Positions 43,461-54,551 of a stretch of DNA of 64,000 nucleotides are shown piece by piece. Origin of the DNA: Pisolithus tinctorius (Eukaryota; Basidiomycota; Agaricomycetes; Boletales; Pisolithaceae). Numbering within the stretch: position 1 is the stretch's first letter; each line of letters begins with the position of its first letter. The notes beneath the pieces are model-generated. The model saw nothing but the letters and a program-made list of their open reading frames with translations. It was not told the origin of the DNA and made no database searches. Location: the NCBI GenBank assembly GCA_024663395.1, contig JANFAH010000001.1, positions 4,464,001 to 4,528,000 on the forward strand, read 5' to 3'. The position numbers and the translations under genes were made by a program.

Positions 43461-43933
43461 AGTCACATGTGAGGCTTATAGTGTTGAAAATGAAGTGACT
43501 ACAGTCATGTGATGTCACATGACCCAAGGTTCATGTCACCACATGACCATTGGGAGCATGTGACAGACTGTTGTGTTGAGCTGAGGCTCCAGGTCACATG
43601 ACAAACCTTTCCAGTGAGCCAAAGGTCTGGATCACATGATTGAGGTCACATGACACCCTTTTGCTGTGACCCAGGATGCCGGATCATGTGAGTCTTGTCA
43701 TGTGATAGACCTTTACTGTGACCTAAGGTACCAGATCATGTGACTAATGTCACATGACCAAACCCCACAGACTCTGCGGCTGGTTGTCACGTGACCATGG
43801 ATTGCAGCGCAGGGGTCATGTGACAGAGATGGTGTCACACCTGGGTCACCTTCAGGTCACATGACCATTATGTCATCGGTCATGTGACCAAAACACATGA
43901 CCCCCCATCATGTGATCTGTTGTCATGTGACCT
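43461..43933. repeat. Array of about 19 CACATG/CATGTG words, once CACGTG
   Basis: Within 470 bp the palindrome-like word GTCACATGAC or its complement GTCATGTGAC occurs about every 25 bp. The only CpG-containing version, GTCACGTGAC, is at 43796-43805, suggesting that the ancestral repeat was an E-box CACGTG array. Confidence 0.7.
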
Positions 43934-44521
43934 TACCACTACCTCTCGACACTACACTTTTTGTAGTCAGTGGTAGTCAAAAATGCGGACTACCAAAACG
44001 TAGCATAGTCTACACTACACAACACTAATGACAACTGCTACTTGTAATCATACAGCATTAATACCACAGGGAATGACAATGGAGTGATATGGTCATAATG
44101 AAAGTTGTAGCCCCTGACTGTGCAATCATGACAGTATGCTTATCTTATCAGAAAGGGGAAAATTGCGTGAGAAAAACACAGAATACTAAGAAAAATACAA
44201 GTGTATACACAAAATGTCACTGGACCTCAATGTCAATTAGGATTGGAGAATCTCCAACATGACATGGAGAATCCCCAGCATGACATGGAGAATCCCCAGT
44301 GGGCTGCATCAGGAAAACAAAACTTTTTCTAAGTGGTCTAATAGTCTACACTGCATCTATTCATGTCTTGATATTTGCAGCACTTTAGTGCTCATTGTCT
44401 AACATCATCTAATTCATGCTGTCTTACTGACACTTTTTTTCTGTGGTCCTAATGTGGTCTGTAAGTGACTTATTGATATCTTCATGCCACTATATTACTG
44501 TAACTCTTGATTCATAGTACT

Positions 44522-45234
44522 TGTCACAACCATGCATTTACTCTAAGTCCCTCCTCTGCTCATTCACACTCTCTGCACCAACTCTGCCTGCACTCTACCA
44601 TTTACAAGTCTCCTCCACTGTGCCTTCTGTTGGACTTGTACTGGTCTCTCATCAGACCATGCAGACCATCCTCCAAGAGGTCATGTGACCATCTTTCAGA
44701 CTTCTTGACAGTGCACAGTCAGGTACTCTGCAGCATGTGCACCACATGGTCCAGCACCTGGACTGTTTCCTTTTTGGCTTGTTCTGTGTTACCTGTCATA
44801 TGTTCTCCATCTTCCCTTCATTCATCATCCAGAAAGTTGTTACTTGAAAACTTATGAGTCTCCATATGTCAGTCCTGATTCCAGTTACTGTACCTCCATA
44901 GCAGCATCAAAGCATGTACAGTACTCCACTGTTCTTCAGTATGAATATCACCAAAGTTCCTACTCCATCTCTCTCCATCTTCTGCCTGTCAGAGTTATCT
45001 CCAAACATCTGTCTGGTCTCTTCCTCTGAAATATGAGGGTTGACATTGTGCAAGGGGGTAGTGCACAAGCTAAACCCAACACCCTCACTCTGCTCCATTT
45101 CTGCCTCAGCTGACTATGTCCCTGCCAATCCTCCACTAGTCAGAGTTCCATTCATCTGTGTCAGACTTGCTTCCACACCTCTCTCCAGACCTGGTTAAGC
45201 ATCAGAGTTGGTCAGAGTAGGCTCAGACTTGACA
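44522..45234 (+). repeat. Solo LTR of family A in the IR element (reverse orientation)
   Basis: TGTCACAAC...GACTTGACA, 713 bp, flanked by 5-bp direct repeats GTACT (44517-44521 and 45235-45239). Its first 119-120 bp (by LTR convention) are duplicated in the left arm at 43317-43436. Confidence 0.88.
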
Positions 45235-45922
45235 GTACTCTATAGAACCATATGTGTCTGTGTCTTTCTTAATTCACTTGCTCTAGATGTTCCTTGGCAT
45301 CCATTCCACTCATAAATCTACCTTTCTGAGATAAGTTGTGATTAGAACAGTTAGAACAACCACTGTTTTCCTGATGCATGGAGAATCCCCACCAGGACAT
45401 GGCCTGGGAAAGTGGGTCTATTTAGCCTGGGGAAAACCCAGGTTCACCTGGAAAGCAGGTCTATTTAGCCTGGGGAAAACCCAGGTTCACCAGGAAAGCA
45501 GGTCTATTTAGCCTGGGGAAAGCCCAGGTTCACCTGGGAAGCAGGTCTATTTAGTTTGGGGAAAGCCCAGGTTCACCTGGGAAGCAGGTCTATTTAGCCT
45601 GGGGAAAGCCCAGGTTCACCTGGAAAGCAGGTCTATTTAGCCTGGGGAAAGCCCAGGATCAACCTGGAAAGGGGGTCTATTTAGCCTGGAGAAAGTCCAA
45701 TTTGGACCCCAGCTACCCTTTCATTTGATGTATAATATATATATATATTATGGAGAAAATGTTTTCTCCAACCATATTAAATTGCTGCCCTGGAGAATCT
45801 CCAGGAATGGTGGTGGAGAATCCCCAAAAGTTGGGAATTCCCAACAAAATGACACCTATTAGGTTAATACTTATATCAAAATCTCCAGACCTAATAGGTC
45901 TCTGAGGGGGGTTGACTGAAGT

Positions 45923-48900
45923 GGTGGCTTCCAGTTGTGAGACATGGAAGACTGGATGTACTGAGTGCATAGAGTCAGGGAGCTTAAGGGTGACAGAATG
46001 CATACCTGGCCTGGCCAAGATGGTGAATGGACCTAAGTACCTTTTGGAGAGTTTTTCCAAAGGACAAGTGGAGCGGAAGTACTTGGCTTTGATGTAGGCC
46101 TGTTCTCTGACCTTGAACTCAGGTGGAGGTATGTGTTTAGCATCTGCTGGACCCTCATAGCACTGTTGAGTGGTGCACATTTTGGAGTGGAGGAAGTCAT
46201 GAAGGGCAGAGAGCTCAACAACATAGTTGTGAGCCCTCAGAGAGGTGAAGTCTTGGTCAGGGACCACAGACAAGTTTGGATGGTATCCCTTGTTAGCAAA
46301 GAAGGGAGAGACTCCAGTAGTCACACTTGGTGCATTGTTGAAAGCAAACTCCACTAGAGGTAACAGCTCAGCCCAATTGTCTTGTTGGTAGTTACAGTAG
46401 ACATGAAGGTACTGCTTGAGGGTCTGGTTCATTCACTCAGTCTGGCCATCACCTTCTGGGTGGTAACCTGAAGTGAAGTGAAGACATATATCAAGGGCCT
46501 TTCCTAGAGAGTGGAAGAAGTGTGAGACGAACTCAGGACCTCTGTTGGAGGTGACATTAGCTGGGACTCCGTGCTTGGAGAAGAAATGGGTTAGGAAGAG
46601 CTTAGTGAGTTCGGTGGAGGTGATGGAGTTGTGGGTGGGGATGAACACCACCTGTTTTGAGAGGCAGTCCACTACCATGAGGATGGTGGAGTAGCCATCA
46701 GAGTTGGGGAGGTGTTTGATGAAGTCCATGGAGATGGAGTTCCAAGGTCTCTCTGGGATGGGGAGTTGCTTCAGTAGACCATAAGGGTGGTGGTGCAGAG
46801 TTCTGCTCTGTCCACAGGCGGTGCAAGACCTGATGTAGTCTTTCATGTCAGAGCAGAGGTTAGGCCACACATAGTCCCTGTGGATGAGTTCTAGGGTGTG
46901 GTTTTGCCTGAAATGGCCTGCTAGAGGATGATCATGCTTGAACCGAAGCACTTGAAGGCAGAGGTCATCAATGTCAGGGACAAAGATGCAACCATCAAGG
47001 TGGAGTAGACCATTGGAGTCCAGGGACCACTGAAGCTTAGTCAGAGTTGGAAGATGGCTAGCAGAGACAGGGTCAGAGGGTAGGGTGGAGACAATGTTGG
47101 AGTGCAAGCACTCAACATCAAAGACCATGGCAGTGTGGAGCACAGGTGCCATGAGGGTAGTGGTATGGAGGGATGATGCAAGTTGCTCCTGTGTAAACAT
47201 AGGGTGGAGATTGTGAGGATTTACCTGCACATAGTCCCTATCCCCCCCTTTTGGGTAGATGTCTCAACATTGTGCAAGTGTGTCAGGTTTGGCTCCAAGG
47301 CAGCCAGGTTGGAAGCAGATGGAAAGATTGAACTGGGAAAGGTACTCCAACCAGCAGGCCTGTTGACAAGTGAGGACCTTAGAGGTGGAGAAATACTCAA
47401 GGTTTTTGTGGTCTGTCACCACGTTGACAGGTAAGGCAGAACCTTCTAGGTAATGCTGCCAATGGCAGAAGGCCTTGAAGATAGCCAACAGCTCCTTGTC
47501 ATGGGTATCATAGTTGAGTTCTGGTGTGGTCATGGTGTGAGAGTAGAAAGTGACTGGGCAGAATTCACCATTGGAGCAGGTGATTGACAAAATGCCAGCA
47601 ATGGCATAGTCAGAGGCATCAGTTTCAACTGTAAGCAGAGCATCAGGAACCCAGTGAGTGAGAACAGGAGTGGAGCTGAAGGCATCATTCAGGCAGAGGA
47701 AAGCAGAGTGGCACTCCTTGGAAAAGTTCCAAGGAGCACCCTTTTGCATGAGGTGCATGAGTGGAATGACGATGTCAGAGTAGTTATTAATGAATCATCT
47801 GAAGAAATTTGCAAAACCAAGGAAAGACTGGATGTCTTGCACCTTCTGTGGCTCAGGCCAGTCGCAGACTGCCTGAACCTTCTCAGCAGACATGGTGAGA
47901 CCAGAGGGAGAAAGAACATAACCAAGGTACTCAATGGAGTCAGAGTGAAACTTGCACTTCTCCAGCTTGGCATAAAGACCATGCTTTCGAAGGCAGTGGA
48001 GTACGTCTTTTACATGTTTGCAGTGTGACTCCATGTTCAGCAAGTAAATTAGGATGACATCATCAAGGTATACCATGACACAGACATCGAGCATGTCTGC
48101 AAAGATGCTATTGACAAATCACTGGAAGGCTGCAGGCACGTTAGTCAGACTGAATGGCATTACCCGCCACTTGTAAGAACCATAATGAGTGTGGAAAGCT
48201 GTTTTCCATTCATCTCCATCTGCAATGTGGACTAGATGATAGGCATGGTGGAGGTTGATCTTGGTGTAGACTTTAGCATGGCTTGGGGAGTCGAGTAGGT
48301 TGGAGATGAGTGGCAGTGGATAGCAATCTTTTTTGTGATTTTGTTGAGTCCTCAATAGTCTATGCAGAGGTGGAGTGAACCATCCTTCTTCTTTACGATG
48401 AGGACAGGGGCACCATGAGCAGAGGTGGATTTTTTGATGAAACTGTAGCCAAGATGCTCATCAATGAAGGTGCAGAGAGCTTCAAGCTCTGGCAGAGAAA
48501 GAGAGTAGATCGTGCCAATGGGCAGAGAGGCTCCTTCCTTGAGGTTGATCTTGAGATTGAATGAGCAGTGTGGCAGAAGTTCTGTGGCCTTGTCTTTACT
48601 AAAGACATCAGCAAACTCGTGATACTCAGGAGGAACTGAGGAGAGGTCAGGAGGTGGAGAAGAAGCAGAGGATGCATGAAGCTTCACATCATCAGCGGAG
48701 AGCTGTAAGTGGAACTGTCTAGAGCCAGGGAGAGCACAGGCTCTGACATATGCAGCAGCATTGATGAGTGAGACAAGTGGAGCAGAGCACAGTGAGTCTG
48801 TTGGAGGTGCAGTCAGAGGTGCAAACAGAGCGGAGGGTGTCAGATCCAGAGCAGAGGTTGCAGCGGAAGATGATGAAAGTGCCTGGGGTGTCAGCATTCC

Positions 48901-49353
48901 CTGTAGTGATGGTTTGAATGATATACTGCCCAGTACCCAGTCAATCAACAGATTGAAGCAGGTGAGCCAGTTTTGTCCTAATACCAGTGAACATGAAGGA
49001 TCCAATGGAGTAACATAAAACAAAATGGAATTGACATTGCCAGAAGGAAAGCAGAGGGAAAGGTCTACTCCTTGGGAAATGACAGCATTTGTACTATGAA
49101 TTGGCAGTGAAATGGAGGAAACAGGAATGGCATATTTTTTGACTATAGACAGGTCTACAAAACAATGAGAAGAGCTGGAATTGATCAATGCAGAAACAGT
49201 ATCAACAGAGTAGTCAAGAAGAGTTACAGAAGGAAGTAAAGAATTGGGACTAGAAAGAGTGGACATGTTGAGTCAGATGTCCAGTTGCACACAGTTGGGA
49301 TCAACACTTCCTCCAGGCTGTGTGAGCTCCCTGGAGGAGCAGACTAATTTTTT
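45923..49353 (-). pseudogene. pol: A3 pol, main part (decayed)
   Basis: It is collinear with A1 pol from protease ([12 protein letters not shown], with DSG lost) through RT (YLDDVILIYL, with an inserted codon) and RNase H to integrase (SMDFIKHLP, TSNRGPEF with the second catalytic Asp changed to Asn). It is broken by several stops and frame changes. The end joins the IR element after HVSQLEAT. Not functional. Confidence 0.9.
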
Positions 49354-50597
49354 GGCTCTGCCTTCTCCACAGGTGGAGGAGGCGGAGTTCCAGCCATAGC
49401 TGCACAGGAGGTGGACTTGGGACAGTCCTTGGCAGAGTGGTCAGCCTCACCACAGAAGAGGCAGAGGTTGTTCTTCATCCTGCACTGGCATTCAGCAGAG
49501 GTGAGTTTGCCATCCTTGCCCAGAAGATGGGCAATATTGGACTTGGGCAGATCTTTCTGTTTGCCCTTGCCCTTGGCATCAGACTTTGGAGCAGAGGAGG
49601 AGGACAACAATTTAGCTTTACTGTCAGAGTTGGAAGACTGCGACTTGTTGGAGGTGGACTTGGTGGTGCACGAGATCTCTGCTTTGTGCTCCCAGTAGCA
49701 CGCATCGATGGTCTGGGTGAGTTTGTGGAGTTGTGCAAGGGTAGAAGGCTTTCCAACATGAGCGATCTCATCCTTGATGCAGTCTGGAAGTCCACTATAG
49801 AAGCAGTGGCAGAGTGCACTGACACTGTAGTCCTTGACTTGTGAAGCCCAGTGATTGAACTCCACAACATATTTGGTAATTTGAGAACCATCTTTCATGG
49901 TGAGGTTCTTGAGTTGTTGGACAGCATCTGCTATGGCATCATGTGGACTGAAATTAGTTGTGAGTTCTTGTAAGAACTCATGATAGTCATCCATCCAGAG
50001 CAGGCAGTTGTAGTTGTCAGGGTTTAGCAGGTCCAGCTTGAACCAAGCCAGGGCCATACCCGTAAGATAAGATTGAGCGAAGGTAACTTTTGCTCTGTCG
50101 GAGTGGAATGTGTGAGGGCAGTCTTGGAAGTTCAACTCGCATTGTACAAGGAACTTGTGGAGTTTCTTAGGGTCGGAGCCATCAAAGGTGTCAGGCTCGT
50201 GGACTTTGGTTTTCGGAGCAGAGTCCCCAGTGCATGAACTAGACCACGCAAGCACATGGACAGCTCTAGCAAGAGCTACAAGGGGATCCTCTGGCAGCTC
50301 AGCTGGGTCTTCAGGGATATCCCTGTCACTGCTGCCCCCACTGTTGGGATCACCATCAGGATAATCAGGGTCAGGGTCAGGTCCATCGTCTTGGTTACAA
50401 GGAGGCAGAGTATGGAAGGCAGATGGGTGGAGGTTGGAGCAACCAGCTTGTGAAGCACTTTCACCTTCAGTGTGAGAGCAGCATTGAGCAGAGAAAGATT
50501 GGAATTGTTCAATGACAGAAGGGAGTTGACATGGATTAGCTAGCACTGCAGTGAGGTTCTCAGTGACCTCTCTTTGAGATTGAACTTGAGTTCTCAT
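49344..50597 (-). CDS. gag: A3 Gag, open but diverged
   Basis: An open frame from MRTQVQSQREVTENL to the stop at 49344, slightly shorter than A1 because of small deletions near the C-terminus. The zinc knuckle reads CLFCGEADHSAKDC, with the usual Gly replaced by Asp. The frame is open further upstream to 50636, but the homologous start is at 50597. Confidence 0.85.
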   Translation of the reverse strand: MRTQVQSQREVTENLTAVLANPCQLPSVIEQFQSFSAQCCSHTEGESASQAGCSNLHPSAFHTLPPCNQDDGPDPDPDYPDGDPNSGGSSDRDIPEDPAELPEDPLVALARAVHVLAWSSSCTGDSAPKTKVHEPDTFDGSDPKKLHKFLVQCELNFQDCPHTFHSDRAKVTFAQSYLTGMALAWFKLDLLNPDNYNCLLWMDDYHEFLQELTTNFSPHDAIADAVQQLKNLTMKDGSQITKYVVEFNHWASQVKDYSVSALCHCFYSGLPDCIKDEIAHVGKPSTLAQLHKLTQTIDACYWEHKAEISCTTKSTSNKSQSSNSDSKAKLLSSSSAPKSDAKGKGKQKDLPKSNIAHLLGKDGKLTSAECQCRMKNNLCLFCGEADHSAKDCPKSTSCAAMAGTPPPPPVEKAEPKN

Positions 50598-51170
50598 AAT
50601 GGTGCAAGTTTTTTGGAGGACAGAAAACGAGATCATACAAGTGTGAGTACGAATATACTGTCAAGTCAGGGCCTACTCTGACCAACTCCAATGCTAAACA
50701 AGGTCTAGAGAGTGGTTTGGAAGCAAGTCTGACACAGGGAAGCAGAACTCCGACTAGCAGAGTGGTGGCAGGAACAAAGACTGCCAAGACAAAGGTGGAG
50801 CAGAGTGAGGGTGTCAGGTTTAGCTCATGTGCTACCCCCTTGCACGATCTCAGCCCTAGTATTTCAGAGGGAGAGTACTGATGGAGAGTCAGAGATAACT
50901 CTGACAGGCAGAAGTCAGAGACAGAAGGAGTGGGAACTAAGTTGATATTCGTACTGAAGAACAGTGGAGTATGATACATGCTTTTATACTGTTACAGAGG
51001 TACAGTAACTGGAATTGGAACTGACATATGGAGACTTGTAAAATTTCAAGTAAAACTTCCTGGACAATGAATGAAGGGTAAACAGAGGACATACAAATGG
51101 GTAACACAGAACACCCAGAAAAGGAAACAGTCCAGGTGCTGAACCATGCAGTGCATGCACTGTGGAGTAC

Positions 51171-52828
51171 TGTGAAGTATGGGTTTACCCTCAGGTGACC
51201 AGGCTTCAAGACCGGGTGACAGGGGTTAAGTCCGAGTGGCCAAAATCAAGGCCGAGAGACAGGGGCCAAGTCCGAGTGGCTGGAATCAAGGCCGGGAGAC
51301 AGGGGCCAAGTCCAGTTAGACCGGAGTCAAGGCCGGAGGTCAGGGGCTAAGTCCGGGGGACCGGACTTAAGGCCAGGAGCGTGGGAACAAGACTGGTAGC
51401 ATGGGAAACCGACCGGTGTTGGAGTGCGCACAAGGGGAAGCCGGTCTGGGGTTGGATCTACCTCCCTTGGTCTCAGCTTATGTGCTGTACCCTTATGCAA
51501 GCTGGGGAGAGTGTCAAGTCCGGGCCTACTCCGACCAACTCCGACGCTTAATAAGGTCTAGAGGAGGGTCCGGAAGCAAGTCCGACACAGAAGAACAGAA
51601 CTCCGACTAGCGGAGTGTTGGCAGGAACGAAGACCGCCGAGACAAAGGCGGAGCGGAGTGAGGGCGTCGGGTTTAGCTTGTGCGCTACCCCCTTGCACGA
51701 TCTCAGCCCTCGTATTTCAGAGGGAGAGTACAGACGGAGAGTCGGAGATAACTCCGACAGACAGAAGACGGAATCAGAGGGAGTAGGAACTAAGTTGATA
51801 TTTGTACTGAAGAACAGCAGAGTACAGTACATACTTTTATACTGCTACGGAGGTACAGTAATCGGAATCGGAACTGACATACGGAGACTCATAAATTTTC
51901 AAGCAAAATTTCCTGGACGATGAATGAAGGGTAGACGGAGGACATACGAACGGGTAACACAGGACATCTAGAAAAGGAAATAGTCCAGACGCTGGACCAT
52001 GCGGTGAGCGTGCTGCGGAGTACCTGACTGCGAAGGTAGTCACATGACCCCTCAGAGAACGGACCGCTCGGTCCGGTAGGAGAGCACACAAGTCCGACAG
52101 CAGTCGGAGCAGAGATGGTTCGCAGCCACCAGAAGTTGGGCGGAGTTGGTGCGGAGTGAGTGAACGACCGGCGGAGTAGGGTGCGGAGTGTGTAGGGACT
52201 TATAACGAACGCACGGTCGTGACAGAGAGGTCCGGGACAGGGGCCAGGGATAGCTTAAGGCTCGGCCTTAGCTATAGAGTAGTCTCGAGGGTAATACGGA
52301 GTTGAGGGTAATACTAGTTTGATATTCTGACTGGGGTGCTACGAAGTATGTACAGGGGTTAAATACAGGAGGCCGGTCTGGGATAATGAACATAGAGCCA
52401 GACTTGTGAATAAGCTATTAGTGAGATGATTAGCAAGACAAGGATAGCCACAGTGGCTATGCAGAGGCTAATAGCCAAAGTCCGGGTGACCGGCATAACC
52501 GGGGTCGGACACAGGATTGTACAGTAAGCAAAGTCTGATGAACAGGCTAGACTAAATATAGTACAAACAAAGGGAAACAGACCGGAGTTATGTCCGGGTG
52601 ACCTGGACATGGACCTAGGAGGACTGGGGTGGAGCAGCGCAAGGCTGGGAGGCCGAAACAGACCGGAGATAGGGGTAAAACACCGGACTTGAGTTATGCA
52701 GGCCGGAGTTGAGTTATCTAGGGCCGGGATTGGGTTTTCTAGGCTGGACCAGGACCGGACTTGACCGGAGATAGGGGCTAGGGGTCCAGACTGGGCTGAG
52801 TCCGAGTCCGGGAGTCATGGATATGACA
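51171..52828 (-). repeat. Solo LTR B4, split by LTR A5
   Basis: Family B LTR from TGTGAAG to ATGACA, with target repeats AGTAC at 51166-51170 and 52829-52833. It is richer in CpG (many CCGG words) than B1-B3, so it is younger. Confidence 0.88.
51512..52224 (-). repeat. Solo LTR A5, young copy
   Basis: 713 bp, CpG-rich and close to the A1 LTRs. It is flanked by GAGAG (51507-51511 and 52225-52229) inside B4. Confidence 0.9.
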
Positions 52829-53055
52829 AGTACCTGACTGTGCGCTGTCAGGGAGAAGTCTGAAGGTAGTCACATGACTCCTCAGAGAATGGTCTGCACA
52901 GTCTGGTAGAAGAGCAACACAAGTCTGACAGCAGTCGGAGCAAAGATGGTTTGTAACTGACAGAAGTTGGGTGGAGTTGGTGTGGAGTGAGCGAATGACT
53001 GGCAGAAGAGGGTGCAGAGTGAGTAAGGACCTAGAGTGAACACACAGTTATGACA

Positions 53056-53125
53056 CAAGGGTTGGACGAGACCAGGTGAGACTGGGATAGAGCTGGTCTG
53101 GGGTGGTCTGGGCACAGTCATGACA
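53056..53125 (-). repeat. Fragment of the G1 3' LTR
   Basis: The last 70 bp match the end of the G2 LTR (56023-56092), followed by the same polypurine complement GTATCCCCCTCTTGGAG. The remainder is missing at the A3 border. Confidence 0.7.
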
Positions 53126-53256
53126 GTATCCCCCTCTTGGAGCCAAGCCCACAAGGCTCCAATGAGGACAATGCTGAGAATGAAAATTTTGTGTCTGACC
53201 TTGAAAACTGGTGGACTTAAGACTGGTCCTTCTCAGGTTTGGTTCTTCACTTTGAC

Positions 53257-54322
53257 ATGTCTATTCACCAGTCCAAAATGCCCTATGACCAAGACCTTCT
53301 GCCTGACCTGACCTGGGTGACAAGTGAAGAGCTGCAGGTAGGGAGAGACAACAACAAGCAGGCTATCCGGTGGAAGCTGGCTGAGTGCAAGAGGCACAAG
53401 GCAAAGGCGCAGGAGGAAGCCCAGTTGGTTGAAGAGGCCCAGCTGGAGGCCGAGAGACAAGAGCAGGCCTGGCTTGAAGAAGAGAGGGTGCATGCAGAGG
53501 CAGAGGCACAGAGGATAGAGGCTGCATGCAAGGCTGAAGAAGCCAGAAAAGCAGAGGAGAACTGGCAGGTGGATGCCTTAGTGGGTAGTTCAACTGGGGC
53601 CAGTGCCAATGTTGAGGTGATGAACCCTTGGTGAGGGTTATTGTGGCCATTACCAGTGTTTTCTCATCAACATTTCCACCAGCTGTCTTCATTGTGCCTG
53701 GACTAACATGTCCTGCCTTCGCAACACTGACAGCAGGAAGAAGTGCCTGGCATGCAACTGGTGCCACGAACTCAAGGAGCATTGCTGGTGGCTGGTCAAA
53801 GGTGAAAGTGGTCTGGGTGCCAGTCTGGTGGGGGACAAAGGGAAGAGAAAGGTGGATGTGACGTCCCCTCATGCAGGTGAAAAGAAGAAGAGGTTGCAAC
53901 ACCCATCTGCCAAGGTACTTGAGAGCACAGGTGACAAAGAGGACAACATGGAGGAGGGGCCTTTGACAAAGAAGACCAGTGCTGAGGCCAGGGCTGGTCC
54001 TGTCACCAGTGACCAGATGGAGTGCCTGATCAAGGTGGTGGAGCACATGGCTGACAATGTGGTCAGCCTAACAGTGGCCCAAAGGGAGGTCTTGAGGAAC
54101 TTTTACCAGTTCACCCAGTCCTACAAGACCTATGTCGAAGAACACTTCAAGTTTTTGGTGCCGGATGTGTCTTCAGACCAGGACACCACCAACAAGGAAG
54201 ACAGGGACATTGAGGGGCTCGATGAAGAGCTGGCAGGCCTGAGGGAGGAAGAAGAGGGAAGCCAGTCCTGATCTGAGTCAGGTGACCAGACCAGTGCCAG
54301 TTCTGCTGGGTCCCAGGTCTAA
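53257..54322 (+). pseudogene. G1 antisense accessory gene (Zn2Cys6-like, one in-frame stop)
   Basis: Exons 53257-53630 and 53683-54322, with a 52-nt intron. Exon 1 encodes DQDLLPDLTWVTSEELQVG and a long Glu/Ala/Arg coiled coil. Exon 2 opens with C-x2-C-x6-C-x12-C-x2-C-x6-C, exactly the Zn2Cys6 spacing (an extra Cys lies in the x12 loop). A basic GKRKVDV-like segment follows, then a helical part and an acidic C-terminus. A TGA near 54269 stands where G2 has TGG. It lies opposite to G1 pol, between the polypurine tract and the chromodomain. Confidence 0.75.
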
Positions 54323-54551
54323 AGTCATGCATGTGTAGTGTAGTATTCCTTTTGTGTTGTGTATGCCTGCAAATGCCAATGCCTGGTTCCAGTTCTAAGG
54401 TGTGAAGGAAAAGGAAAAAAACAAATAAAGGAAAAGTAAGGGAGATCAAGACGTGGTAACTATGAGATAAGGTGAAACAGTTAAGGAGAAAAGAGACTTG
54501 AGACTGGTTCCAGATTATTTCTTGAAAGGACTGGGTTTGTCTGGGTACCGG
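54323..54551. other. Interior of G1 between the antisense gene and pol
   Basis: No coding signal was seen except the last codons of pol (minus, near 54515-54547, ending KPSPFKK-stop as in G2). It probably holds the 3' ends of both convergent transcripts. Confidence 0.5.

Larger units (their letters stand above)
42560..45922. mobile_element. IR: 3.4-kb long-inverted-repeat DNA transposon, MULE-like
   Basis: The ends are ACTTCAGTCAACCCCCCTC and its reverse complement. Arms are 42560-43436 and 45116-45922 (about 800-880 bp). The flanks TGTGGCTTA and GGTGGCTTC each match the uninterrupted A1 target TGCGGCTTC, apart from the decayed CpG and one other base, which gives a 9-bp target duplication, the size typical of Mutator-like elements. 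No transposase is seen, so it would be non-autonomous. The arms hold tandem repeats. The centre holds a CACGTG-like array and, with the right arm, a solo LTR. Confidence 0.75.
22086..53055 (-). mobile_element. Element A3, Ty3/Gypsy chromovirus with several nested insertions
   Basis: From right to left: 5' LTR (50659-53055, itself interrupted), gag (50597-49344), pol (49353 down to 42272, interrupted by IR), antisense accessory gene (23014-42066, interrupted by E2), polypurine tract and 3' LTR (22086-22819). The flanks CCAAA and CAAGG do not match, and the left flank is F while the right flank is a G LTR. The two ends may therefore come from different insertions joined by recombination. Decay is heavy throughout. 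Confidence 0.8.
50659..53055 (-). repeat. 5' LTR of A3, interrupted by B4
   Basis: Pieces are 50659-51170 and 52834-53055. The primer-binding site on the plus strand is AGTACGAATAT at 50646-50656, exactly complementary to ATATTCGTACT at 50945-50955 in the LTR. The right flank is a G-type LTR end. Confidence 0.85.

Noticed and set aside
22061..53055. Classic Neurospora-type RIP
   Set aside because: The changes I can see are concentrated at CpG, not CpA. Methyl-C deamination is the simpler reading, although a CpG-biased RIP-like process in basidiomycetes cannot be excluded by eye.
53631..53682. Intron as a frameshift in the G antisense gene
   Set aside because: Both G copies have GTGAG...CCACCAG at the same place and length (52 nt), and splicing restores the canonical cysteine spacing.
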